Source: RGEC01 sp964626685 (GTDB lineage: Bacteria > Bacteroidota > Bacteroidia > NS11-12g > UBA955). Taken from it: DNA of 64,000 nucleotides. The DNA lies in assembly GCA_964626685.1 (NCBI GenBank), contig CAZVJY010000005.1:86562-150561 (forward strand), written 5' to 3'. How positions within the stretch are numbered: the stretch's first letter is position 1; each line of letters starts with the position of its first letter. This document shows, piece after piece, positions 24,902 to 32,980 of the stretch. The translations under genes were made by a program, and so were the position numbers. The notes below the pieces were generated by a model. It searched no databases. It saw only the letters and a list, made by a program, of their open reading frames with translations, and was not told the DNA's origin.

Positions 24902-25812
24902 TTCTTGTCTCCTTTCTCAAATGCGCCCTGATAGACCACACCGGCCATCAGCGTGGTGGCTTTGCCCATATTACGGCCCGAGAGTGTTTGCATGCCTGTG
25001 GCCATCACACTCAAGCCCTGAAGCACCGGAACCGGATATTTGATGTTTACACCGGCACGAAAAGCATCCATGTTGTTGCCGGGGAGAGGCATATCGTTTT
25101 TGCGTATGTCGAAACCACCGAGGGTATTCATGCGGTCTGCAATCAGTTCAAAGTACTTGTCTGCGCCGTCTCTCCAGCCCAGGCGGATATTATAAGAGAA
25201 AACATTCGGCATGAACATCTTATTGCTGTAAATCAACTCTGTGGTGTAGTAGGAGTTCCGGTCTATGGTGATGTTACTTCTGCCTGTATACATGGCCGAT
25301 GCTGTGCCATACCAGTGCCCTTTTTGCACATCAGCCAGCAGGCGCAGGGAAGCGGTTTTGCTGCGCATGCCAATACTAATCGGAAGAAAATCAACTACGT
25401 AGTTGGTAAGCGGGGTAGAAACGCCGCCCACCGCAACCAGCGAGCTGCTGAAGCCCTTAATATCTTTGGCCCAAAGCTCTTTTTTCAGAAACAGGTTCAG
25501 ATCCTGTATGCCTTTTTGTCCTATGAGGGTGCCCGCTGTTACGCGGTTGTCTATCCATGCGGCAGATGCGATTACATTAAGGCCCTTGCGAATACCATAG
25601 TTGGCCATCGCCATCACCAAATTGGATTTGAAGCTCCCAATATTGGCGTTATCACGGTAAAATGTGCCCTCCCAATAGTGATTCCAGGAGCTATTTCCAT
25701 AAACAAACCCTCCACAGAGGTTGTGTTTGTCCATGAAAAGGGCATCTGATTCTGTTTGAGCCGACAAAGAAAACCCTGCACAAAAACACAAAATGGAAAC
25801 GATTTTTCGCAT
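24898..25812 (-). CDS. Outer-membrane barrel protein coupled to the haloperoxidase gene
   Basis: A 304-aa protein with signal peptide MRKIVSILCFCAGFSLSAQ and an alternating beta-strand pattern across the whole length (LVMAMANYGIRKGLNVIASAAW, GMRSKTASLRLLADVQKG, YNIRLGWRDGADKYFEL). No known family is named with confidence; it resembles transporter-type outer-membrane barrels. The stop overlaps the haloperoxidase start by ATGA, and a TATTTTTG promoter box lies 22 nt upstream, so this gene leads a two-gene operon. A joint role in periplasmic oxidation or in binding its substrate is inferred only from coupling. Confidence 0.7.
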   Translation of the reverse strand: MRKIVSILCFCAGFSLSAQTESDALFMDKHNLCGGFVYGNSSWNHYWEGTFYRDNANIGSFKSNLVMAMANYGIRKGLNVIASAAWIDNRVTAGTLIGQKGIQDLNLFLKKELWAKDIKGFSSSLVAVGGVSTPLTNYVVDFLPISIGMRSKTASLRLLADVQKGHWYGTASAMYTGRSNITIDRNSYYTTELIYSNKMFMPNVFSYNIRLGWRDGADKYFELIADRMNTLGGFDIRKNDMPLPGNNMDAFRAGVNIKYPVPVLQGLSVMATGMQTLSGRNMGKATTLMAGVVYQGAFEKGDKK

Positions 25813-25834
25813 TGTTTTTGGGTAAATAAGTTAA

Positions 25835-25842
25835 CAAAAATA
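25835..25842 (-). promoter_or_regulatory. TAnnTTTG -7 element for the barrel-haloperoxidase operon
   Basis: Minus-strand TATTTTTG ends 22 nt before the ATG at 25812. Confidence 0.5.
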
Positions 25843-25930
25843 ACCAAAAACAGTATTTCTTGAGAGAAATTGGCATTAATTCCAAACCTTCTTGTGATAT
25901 GGGGGTGCAAAAAATGGCCAAAGCGAGGGT

Positions 25931-25938
25931 TATCTTTG
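25931..25938 (+). promoter_or_regulatory. TAnnTTTG -7 element for nrnA
   Basis: TATCTTTG ends 7 nt before the ATG at 25946, suggesting a leaderless or nearly leaderless message. Confidence 0.6.
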
Positions 25939-25945
25939 CAGTGAA

Positions 25946-26968
25946 ATGCGTCTCGATACCCTTGCACCCCTTATTGAAAACCTTCAAAGCGGAAAATACC
26001 GCAAGGCGGTTATTACTACCCACCACAAACCCGATGGTGACGCTATGGGCAGTAGCTTGGGTCTGTATGCATTTTTAAAATACCACATTCAAGATGTTCA
26101 GGTGATTGCACCCACAGATTATGCCGACTTTCTGAACTGGCTGCCAGGCAACGAAACCGTGCTGATTTACGAAGAAAAAGAAGCCGAGTGCAAGGCCATT
26201 ACCGAAGCCGCGGATGTAATTTTTTGCTTGGATTTTAACAGTCTTTCACGCATCAACGAGTATGGTGAAATCGTGCGAAATGCTCCCGGCGCAAAGGTGA
26301 TGATAGACCACCATCTTGAGCCGGAAAACTTTCAGCAATATGCCCTATGGGACCCCAAAAGCAGCAGCACAGCCGAACTGGTATTTCATTTGATCAAGCA
26401 TTATTTTGGTTTGGAAAATATTTCCAAAGATTGCGCCACCTGCCTTTATACAGGGTTAATGACCGACACGGGTAATTTTCAGTACAGCAATACCAACAGC
26501 CTCACCCACCTGATAGCGGCAGATTTGCTGGAACAGGGTGCCGATCATGTAGGCATTCACGAACGAATCTATGATGTGTTTACCCCAAATCGTACCAAAT
26601 TGTTTGGCTATTGTATGCTGCACAAGCTGGAGGTTTTGCCGGAGCTGCGCACAGCCCTGATTTACTTGACCAAAGAAGAACTGGAGCAGTTTGATGTAAA
26701 AACAGGGGATACAGAAGGCCTTGTTAATCTCGGCCTTGGCCTGAAAGGCATTGTGCTGAGCGTACTGATTATTGACCGCACTAAAATGGTGAAAATGAGT
26801 TTCCGAAGCAAAGGTGATTTTGCAGTGAACGAATATGCATCCAAGTACTTTAATGGTGGCGGCCACCGCAATGCATCGGGCGGTGCCAGCGATGAACCTC
26901 TGGAAAAAGTGGTGCAAAAATTCCGCGACACGATAAAAGAATATAAAGAAGCGTTACTGGCAATATGA
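25946..26968 (+). CDS. nrnA: DHH-family oligoribonuclease/pAp phosphatase, NrnA type
   Basis: A 340-aa cytoplasmic phosphoesterase degrading nanoRNAs and 3'-phosphoadenosine 5'-phosphate. The DHH domain shows THHKPDGDAMGSSLG (first metal motif), FCLDFNSLSR, the signature IDHH at about residues 118-121 and MTDTGNFQYSN. The DHHA1 domain ends in the GGGHRNASGG substrate loop near residue 304. Length and domain order match NrnA rather than RecJ. It is co-transcribed with the FKBP-like gene (ATGA overlap) and rfbB. Confidence 0.92.
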   Translation: MRLDTLAPLIENLQSGKYRKAVITTHHKPDGDAMGSSLGLYAFLKYHIQDVQVIAPTDYADFLNWLPGNETVLIYEEKEAECKAITEAADVIFCLDFNSLSRINEYGEIVRNAPGAKVMIDHHLEPENFQQYALWDPKSSSTAELVFHLIKHYFGLENISKDCATCLYTGLMTDTGNFQYSNTNSLTHLIAADLLEQGADHVGIHERIYDVFTPNRTKLFGYCMLHKLEVLPELRTALIYLTKEELEQFDVKTGDTEGLVNLGLGLKGIVLSVLIIDRTKMVKMSFRSKGDFAVNEYASKYFNGGGHRNASGGASDEPLEKVVQKFRDTIKEYKEALLAI

Positions 26969-27867
26969 ATTTTGTTAAAAAACACTGGCTTACCTTGACC
27001 CTTGTGGTGCTGATTTTAGGATCACTGGCTTTTTTTCTGCGCAAACCCCTTGGTATCTGGCTGGGCGGCTGGGAAAAAACCGAACGTGGAGGTTACTTTA
27101 GGGTGGTGGAAGGCAAAAAATGGGATAAAATGCCCGGGGCAGGATATCACATTGTTTTTCAGTACGTGCTTACAGGACCGGAGGGTGATACGCTGGTAAA
27201 CCTTGCCAAACCAGGCGTGGAACAGCATATGATGTATCCCGTAGAGCCCCGCAATGAGCTGGAGGATGCCATGCAGAACGGCGCTCCCGGTTCAGTAGTG
27301 GAAGTGTTGATTCCTACCGACTCGCTGAAACAGCGAATCAGTGGTAACCTGCAGATTATGAATCTGCCTTCAGGTGAAACCGCGAAATTTATTATCCGCA
27401 TTATCAAGGTTTTGAACGATGCTCAATATGCAGGATATCAAAACCAGCGTTTTATGGAGCGTTTGCAAAAAGAAAACAAGGCCATTGATGATTTTGCAGC
27501 CCGCACTAAAAAACCATGGTTGCTGGATTCCAGCCGCTTTATCAAGTATTTTATAGAGAATAAAACCGAATCTCCGAGATTCACCGAGGGCCAGGTTGTA
27601 AGTTTTCATGCAGAAGTGGGTACCCTTGACGGACATTTGCTGATTAATTCTGCTCCTACCGGGAAAAAGTACATGATGGAAATCGGCAAAAACACCTACA
27701 ACATGGCGGCATTTGACCAGATAATTCAATACATGGCAGAGGGAGAAACAGGTGTATTTCTGGTAACCAGCGATTATGGCTATGGCGATCAGGGATATAT
27801 GAATATAGTAAAACCCTACACGCCGCTAAAGATCAAAGTAACCGACTTAACCGTATCAAAACCATGA
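26965..27867 (+). CDS. Membrane-anchored FKBP-type peptidyl-prolyl isomerase-like protein
   Basis: A 300-aa protein with an N-terminal membrane helix (about residues 8-25) and probably two FKBP-fold domains: residues about 45-145 (VFQYVLTGPEGDTLVNLAKPG ... FIIRIIKVL) and 195-300 (VVSFHAEVGTLDGHLLIN ... VTSDYGYGDQGYMN). The GYGDQG and terminal PYTPLKIKVTDL segments are characteristic of FKBPs. It probably helps fold exported proteins at the inner membrane. It overlaps nrnA and rfbB by 4 nt each (ATGA). Catalytic competence of each domain is not certain. Confidence 0.8.
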   Translation: MNFVKKHWLTLTLVVLILGSLAFFLRKPLGIWLGGWEKTERGGYFRVVEGKKWDKMPGAGYHIVFQYVLTGPEGDTLVNLAKPGVEQHMMYPVEPRNELEDAMQNGAPGSVVEVLIPTDSLKQRISGNLQIMNLPSGETAKFIIRIIKVLNDAQYAGYQNQRFMERLQKENKAIDDFAARTKKPWLLDSSRFIKYFIENKTESPRFTEGQVVSFHAEVGTLDGHLLINSAPTGKKYMMEIGKNTYNMAAFDQIIQYMAEGETGVFLVTSDYGYGDQGYMNIVKPYTPLKIKVTDLTVSKP

Positions 27868-28907
27868 GCAAAAACCTCATTATAACCGGCGGTGCCGGAT
27901 TCATAGGCAGCCATGTGGTTCGCCTTTTTGTGAACCGCTACCCCGAATACAACATCATTAACCTGGATGCCCTAACCTATGCGGGTAACCTGGAAAACCT
28001 GAAAGATATTTCAGACAAACCCAATTATTGCTTTGAAAAAGCAGATATACGCGATGCGGAAGCCATACAGGCACTTTTTGAAAAGTACAAGCCTTTCGGG
28101 GTTGTGCACCTGGCTGCCGAAAGCCACGTAGACCGCAGCATCAGCAACCCCATCGATTTTGTAATGACCAATGTGGTTGGAACCGTAAACCTGCTGAACG
28201 CATTCAAGCAACATGGCGATATGCAAAACGGGCGTTTCTACCACGTAAGTACCGATGAGGTTTATGGCACCCTGGGCGATGAGGGAAAATTCACGGAAAC
28301 TACGCCCTACAGTCCTAATAGTCCTTACAGCGCCAGCAAGGCCGGCAGCGATCATTTTGTGCGCGCTTATCATGAAACGTACAAAATGCCGGTAGTAATC
28401 AGCAATTGCAGCAATAATTACGGCAGCCACCATTTTCCTGAAAAGCTCATACCGCTGATGATCAACAATATCCGCCACAATAAACCCCTGCCCGTGTACG
28501 GGAAAGGGGAAAATGTGCGCGACTGGTTATATGTGGAAGACCATGCCCGTGCCATCGATGTAATCTTTCATAAAGGGCGAAACGGCGAGACCTACAATAT
28601 TGGTGGCAACAACGAATGGAAAAACATTGACCTTGTTAAAACGCTCTGTGGTATCATGGATCGTAAACTGGGCCGGGCAGAAGGCGAGAGCGAAAAACTG
28701 ATATCCTATGTCACCGACCGTGCAGGACACGATTTCCGCTACGCCATTGATGCTTCAAAACTGATGAATGAACTCGGCTGGGCACCCAGCGTTGCATTTG
28801 CGGAAGGTTTTGAAAAAACGGTTGACTGGTATTTGGCTAACCAGGAATGGCTGGATCATGTCACCAGCGGTGAGTATCAGCAGTATTATCAAAAAATGTA
28901 CCGGTAA
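27864..28907 (+). CDS. rfbB: dTDP-glucose 4,6-dehydratase
   Basis: A 347-aa SDR enzyme converting dTDP-glucose to dTDP-4-keto-6-deoxyglucose, the precursor of rhamnose and other deoxysugars. Motifs: NAD-binding GGAGFIGSHV at residues 7-16, HVSTDEVYG with catalytic Thr-Asp-Glu, YSASKAGSDH with the Tyr-Lys pair, and NNYGSHHFPEKLIPLMI for sugar binding. It is full length. It overlaps the FKBP-like gene by 4 nt. rfbA, rfbC and rfbD are not adjacent, so it may serve the polysaccharide pathway at a distance. Confidence 0.95.
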   Translation: MSKNLIITGGAGFIGSHVVRLFVNRYPEYNIINLDALTYAGNLENLKDISDKPNYCFEKADIRDAEAIQALFEKYKPFGVVHLAAESHVDRSISNPIDFVMTNVVGTVNLLNAFKQHGDMQNGRFYHVSTDEVYGTLGDEGKFTETTPYSPNSPYSASKAGSDHFVRAYHETYKMPVVISNCSNNYGSHHFPEKLIPLMINNIRHNKPLPVYGKGENVRDWLYVEDHARAIDVIFHKGRNGETYNIGGNNEWKNIDLVKTLCGIMDRKLGRAEGESEKLISYVTDRAGHDFRYAIDASKLMNELGWAPSVAFAEGFEKTVDWYLANQEWLDHVTSGEYQQYYQKMYR

Positions 28908-28922
28908 GTCGTCTGGTAACTT

Positions 28923-30851
28923 TTAGTCGGCGTTGCCGGCTATCCATGATTCCATCGCAGTATCGTATGCGGTCTGCAATTTTTGCAGTTCAGTGTCTGC
29001 CTGTCGGTAGGCCTCGGTATGTGCATTGATTTTTTCGAAATCAACAGCCACATCTTCATCTGTCAGACGTTTTTCATGCATGGCCTTTTCGGCGCGAATG
29101 GCCTCCATTTGTCTTTCCAGTTCTGCCATTTCCTGTTCCAGCTGCTGCAGCCTGTTTTTTCCGGGTTTTTTAGGCTCGGAATTACTGTCTGAAAGCTCTT
29201 TACCTACTACAGGCTTTGATTTTTGAGTATCATTTTCCTGAATGTAGGTTTCCGGTCCGCGCCGTTGCATCCACTCATTCCATTCGTCATAGGTTCCTGG
29301 ATATTCACGCAGTATGCCGTTTTCAATCCACCAGATTTTGGTGGCTACGTTACTTACAAAGGTACGGTCGTGGCTTACAATGACACAGGTGCCTTTGTAT
29401 TGCGAAATGGCATCGGCAAGCACGGATGTACTAAACATATCCAGGTGGTTGGTGGGTTCGTCCAGCAGTAACAGATTGGCCCTTGTAAGAAGGGTTTTGG
29501 CCAATGCTACACGGCTCTTCTCACCACCTGACAACACTTTTATTTTCTTAAAAACTTCATCACCTGTAAACAGGAAACAGCCCAACACAGTTCGCAGTTC
29601 AGCTTCTGTGTATTCTGCATCCACCGTGCCGAGTTCATTCAGCAAATCTCTTTGCAGATTCAGGGCTTCCAGCTGATGCTGCGCAAAAAATGAGGTTTCT
29701 ACGTTCCATCCGGGCTCTACGACACCGCCATGCGGTTCAGACCCGTTGATGATGCGTAACAGCGTACTTTTCCCCTTGCCGTTGGCACCGATGAGGGCAA
29801 TTTTATCACCCCTTAGCACCTGCGCATTCGCCGAACGGATAATTTCCGTATCATCATAGCTTTTGCTGACGTCTTTCAGTGTGCAGATCGTTTTTCCGGG
29901 TGTAGTTCGAATGTTAAAGCGGATATTCATTTCACGCTTTTCGTCATCCTTAAGCTCAATTTTATCAAGCTTCTGAAGCATTTTCACCCGGCTTTGTACT
30001 GCAGTGGCTTTGCTGGCCTTGGCTTTAAACCGGCGAATAAATGCCATTTGCTGTCGGATATAATCCTGCTGGTTATCAAAACGGCGCTGCAGCATTTCAT
30101 CGCGCTCTTCTTTCTGTTCCAGGTAGTCGCTGAAATTGCCTTTGTAGTGATAGAGTTGCTGGTGGGCTACTTCTGCAATGCGGTTTACGGTATTGTCCAG
30201 AAACAGGCGGTCGTGGCTCACAATCACAAATGTGCCTTTGTAGGTTTTCAGGTAATCTTCAATCCATTCAATGGTTGGCAAATCCAAGTGGTTGGTGGGT
30301 TCGTCCAGCAGCAACAAATCGGGCTGCATTAGCAGAAGCTTTGCCAGCATAGCCCGCATACGCCAGCCTCCTGAGAACAGGTTCAGGGGTTTTTGCAGTT
30401 CTTCTGTTTTGAAGCCCAGCCCTTCCAGCAGTTTTTCAGCTTCTGCGTGCCAGTCATATCCGCCCAGGTTGCCAAACTGATCCTGCAGCTCGGTAAGGCG
30501 CTGAATGGCATTTACATCCGCTGTGCGCTCAATTTCTTCCAGCAGGCGGTTGATTTCCTTGTCCAGCGCTGACAGATCTGCCCTGCCCTGCAAAACCACT
30601 TCCAGCAGCGGATCCTGGTAATCGATACTCAGCAAATCCTGGTTTAAAAATCCGATTTTCAGGTTTGAGGGCCTGCTCATGTTTCCTTCCCGCAGTTCGT
30701 AATCGCCGGAAATCAGGCGCAGCAGGGTAGATTTTCCGGTACCGTTCAGGCCCACCAGCCCGATTTTTTCTCCGGGTTTGATGTGCCAGTTGGCGTTTTT
30801 ATACAAATATCTTCCGGCAAATTCAAAGGAAAAATCTACAAGGGCAAGCAT
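28923..30851 (-). CDS. ABC-F family ATPase
   Basis: A 642-aa soluble protein with two ABC domains and no membrane segment. It has Walker A GLNGTGKST and GANGKGKST, signatures LFSGGWRMR and LSGGEKSRVAL, Walker B LLLLDEPTNHLD twice, and an inter-domain linker rich in Arg/Lys (RRFKAKASKATAVQSRVKML) that in ABC-F proteins inserts near the ribosomal P-site. A C-terminal coiled coil (LEQEMAELERQMEAIRAEK) is present, as in Uup/YdiF types. It acts on translating ribosomes; a specific resistance role is not indicated. A TACCTTTG box lies 4 nt before the ATG. Confidence 0.93.
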   Translation of the reverse strand: MLALVDFSFEFAGRYLYKNANWHIKPGEKIGLVGLNGTGKSTLLRLISGDYELREGNMSRPSNLKIGFLNQDLLSIDYQDPLLEVVLQGRADLSALDKEINRLLEEIERTADVNAIQRLTELQDQFGNLGGYDWHAEAEKLLEGLGFKTEELQKPLNLFSGGWRMRAMLAKLLLMQPDLLLLDEPTNHLDLPTIEWIEDYLKTYKGTFVIVSHDRLFLDNTVNRIAEVAHQQLYHYKGNFSDYLEQKEERDEMLQRRFDNQQDYIRQQMAFIRRFKAKASKATAVQSRVKMLQKLDKIELKDDEKREMNIRFNIRTTPGKTICTLKDVSKSYDDTEIIRSANAQVLRGDKIALIGANGKGKSTLLRIINGSEPHGGVVEPGWNVETSFFAQHQLEALNLQRDLLNELGTVDAEYTEAELRTVLGCFLFTGDEVFKKIKVLSGGEKSRVALAKTLLTRANLLLLDEPTNHLDMFSTSVLADAISQYKGTCVIVSHDRTFVSNVATKIWWIENGILREYPGTYDEWNEWMQRRGPETYIQENDTQKSKPVVGKELSDSNSEPKKPGKNRLQQLEQEMAELERQMEAIRAEKAMHEKRLTDEDVAVDFEKINAHTEAYRQADTELQKLQTAYDTAMESWIAGNAD

Positions 30852-30855
30852 GGTA

Positions 30856-30863
30856 CAAAGGTA
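30856..30863 (-). promoter_or_regulatory. TAnnTTTG -7 element for the ABC-F gene
   Basis: Minus-strand TACCTTTG ends 4 nt before the ATG at 30851. Confidence 0.55.
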
Positions 30864-30875
30864 CGGCGGACAAGC

Positions 30876-30920
30876 CCTTCAAGGTTTGACAACTTTCAAA
30901 AAGTTGTCAAACCTTGAAGG
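30876..30920. repeat. Perfect 21-bp inverted repeat, dispersed palindromic element
   Basis: Left arm 30876-30896 (starts CCTTCAAGGTTTGACAACTT) pairs perfectly with 30900-30920 across a three-base loop. A decayed relative with the same TTTGACAACTTT core is at 51919-51945. It lies between the divergent ABC-F and lipid kinase genes, so it is unlikely to be just a terminator. It resembles REP-like elements of bacterial intergenic regions. Confidence 0.75.
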
Positions 30921-30976
30921 AGTAGTTATTAAATCCGGGTACAAAAAATACCACACATTTTTCCCATCTTTGAGGC

Positions 30977-31807
30977 ATGCCTGCCAAAGCTGTATTGTTT
31001 TACAATCCGAATTCGGGTCGCTACAATGCGCGGCAAATCGAAACATGGCTAAAGGAATTTGAAGGCTGTGGTCTGGAAGTTCAAGGAATCAGCAACCCTG
31101 ATGAATTAACGGCGCTGCCGCCCACCCACATTATTACGGCCGGGGGAGACGGAACCCTGCATATGGCTATCAATAAAGGAGGGCTGAAACATTCATTTTC
31201 TATTTTACCGGTAGGTAGCGGCAACGATTTTGCAGCCAATTTTAAGAGGTTTTCCATTGCGGAACTCGCCCAAAAAATCAAATCGGATTCGATTATTCGT
31301 TGTGATGTTTTGCGAATAAATGAAGTATATGCGCACAATGTGTGCGGCACCGGATTTGAATCTTTTGTGGCCGGAAAAGCCCGTAAAATTCGCTGGCCTG
31401 CGCTGAAATATATTCTGCCCATTGCCCGCTATATGTTTTTTTTCAAGCCAGTTTATGTCAGCATAACCGCAGAAGATTTTCAATATACAGGCGGTGCTTT
31501 CATGGTTACCATCGGCAACGGCTACCGTTCAGGTGGCGGTTTCAGGATGTTCCCCGAAGCGTCGCTTAAGGATGGCAAAATGGATTTTATATTAATTAAG
31601 CCGCACAATCTCTTTCAGCGTCTGCGCTATGTGTTTCTGGTCAATTTTGGCTGGCATCTGCAACTTAAACCGGTAGTCTTTCTTCAGGTTACTTCATGCA
31701 AAATAGAAATGGGAAATTCGGCTGCGTTTCAGGCAGATGGTGATTTGTATCATGCTGATAGTATGAAAGTGGAAGTAGTAGCGGGTGGATTGGCTGTAAT
31801 TGGCTGA
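30977..31807 (+). CDS. Diacylglycerol kinase-like lipid kinase
   Basis: A 276-aa protein of the DAGK catalytic-domain family (YegS/BmrU type). Motifs: FYNPNSG at residues 8-14, the nucleotide-binding TAGGDGTLHMA near 56, LPVGSGNDFAANF and a C-terminal FQADGDLYHAD. It phosphorylates a lipid, perhaps diacylglycerol, sphingosine or ceramide; Bacteroidota can contain sphingolipids, so a sphingolipid substrate is possible but not shown. It is monocistronic between the palindrome upstream and a 170-bp spacer downstream. Confidence 0.9.
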   Translation: MPAKAVLFYNPNSGRYNARQIETWLKEFEGCGLEVQGISNPDELTALPPTHIITAGGDGTLHMAINKGGLKHSFSILPVGSGNDFAANFKRFSIAELAQKIKSDSIIRCDVLRINEVYAHNVCGTGFESFVAGKARKIRWPALKYILPIARYMFFFKPVYVSITAEDFQYTGGAFMVTIGNGYRSGGGFRMFPEASLKDGKMDFILIKPHNLFQRLRYVFLVNFGWHLQLKPVVFLQVTSCKIEMGNSAAFQADGDLYHADSMKVEVVAGGLAVIG

Positions 31808-31978
31808 AACAGGGCGACATATCATGAAAAACCGAAGTTTTGCTATCTTTAGGAATTATATGTAAATCGGGTTCTGAAGGTTTACAGGAGGTCATATTCA
31901 TAATACGGAAACATAAAATTGGTTCAATTGTATTTAATTTGCAGCAGTAATTTGGTTTAAAACAAACCAATAATATAC

Positions 31979-32980
31979 ATGAAGTTAATTATTCCAATGG
32001 CCGGCATGGGAAAACGCATGCGGCCCCATACACTTACCGTTCCCAAGCCCCTGCTGCCTGTAGCAGGAAAGCCTATTGTTCACTGGCTGATAGAAGATAT
32101 TGCAGCCGTTTGCGATCAGCCGATCGATGAAATTGCTTTTGTAATTGGTGATTTCGGCCAGGATACGGAAGCCCATTTATTGCAAATTGCACAAAGTGTG
32201 GGTGCCAAAGGCCGTATTTGCTACCAGCATGAGCCATTGGGTACTGCCCATGCCATTTTATGTGCCAAAGAAAGCCTTCAGGGTGAAGTTATTGTAGCCT
32301 TTGCGGATACCCTCTTCAGGGCCAAATTTCACCTGGATACCAACCCCGATGGTGTCATCTGGGTTCACAAGGTTGATAACCCTTCCAGTTTTGGTGTGGT
32401 TAAGCTTGACAATGAGAATTACATTACCGATTTTGTAGAAAAACCCGCTGAATTTGTATCGGATCTGGCAATAATTGGTATTTACTACTTCAAAAGTGGT
32501 GAAACCCTGCGCAGTGAGCTGCAATATCTTATTGACAACGATATCCGCGAAAAAGGCGAGTATCAGCTTACCAATGCCCTGGAAAACATGAAAAACAAAG
32601 GCATGCGCTTCAAGCCGGGTGCTGTAGATGAGTGGTGGGATTGCGGCAACAAGGATGCGACCGTTAATACCAACAAACGCCTGCTGGAAACACGCCGGGA
32701 ACTGTTCCATATCGCTGCTGAAAGGTTTAACGGAGGCACACAGATTATTCAGCCTTGTTTTATTGGAGACAACGTGGAACTGAAAGGATGCACCATTGGT
32801 CCATATGTGAGTATTGGCAACAATACAAAACTGGAAAACTGCGTGGTTTCCAACAGCATCATTCAAAATAACAGCCATATCAGCAATCTGAATTTTACCA
32901 ACAGCATGATTGGCAACCATGTCAGCCTGAATGGCCAAAGCTGCGAGCTTAGTATCGGAGATTATTCCACACAGTCATGA
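31979..32980 (+). CDS. Sugar-phosphate nucleotidyltransferase with left-handed helix tail
   Basis: A 333-aa NDP-sugar pyrophosphorylase. The N-terminal signature MAGMGKRMRPHTLTVPKPLL matches the nucleotide-binding GxGxRxxPxTxxxPK of glucose-1-phosphate thymidylyltransferases and mannose-1-phosphate guanylyltransferases. The C-terminal 70 residues (GDNVELKGCTIGPYVSIGNN) form hexapeptide repeats of a left-handed beta helix. The nucleotide and sugar are not determinable. A 7-bp hairpin (31952-31970) lies just before the ATG. The next gene overlaps by ATGA, so this leads the operon through the EnvC-like gene. Confidence 0.88.
   Translation: MKLIIPMAGMGKRMRPHTLTVPKPLLPVAGKPIVHWLIEDIAAVCDQPIDEIAFVIGDFGQDTEAHLLQIAQSVGAKGRICYQHEPLGTAHAILCAKESLQGEVIVAFADTLFRAKFHLDTNPDGVIWVHKVDNPSSFGVVKLDNENYITDFVEKPAEFVSDLAIIGIYYFKSGETLRSELQYLIDNDIREKGEYQLTNALENMKNKGMRFKPGAVDEWWDCGNKDATVNTNKRLLETRRELFHIAAERFNGGTQIIQPCFIGDNVELKGCTIGPYVSIGNNTKLENCVVSNSIIQNNSHISNLNFTNSMIGNHVSLNGQSCELSIGDYSTQS

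Noticed and set aside
24988..25749. A 253-codon open frame antisense to the barrel gene
   Set aside because: The barrel gene has a signal peptide, promoter and coupling to its neighbour; this frame has none.
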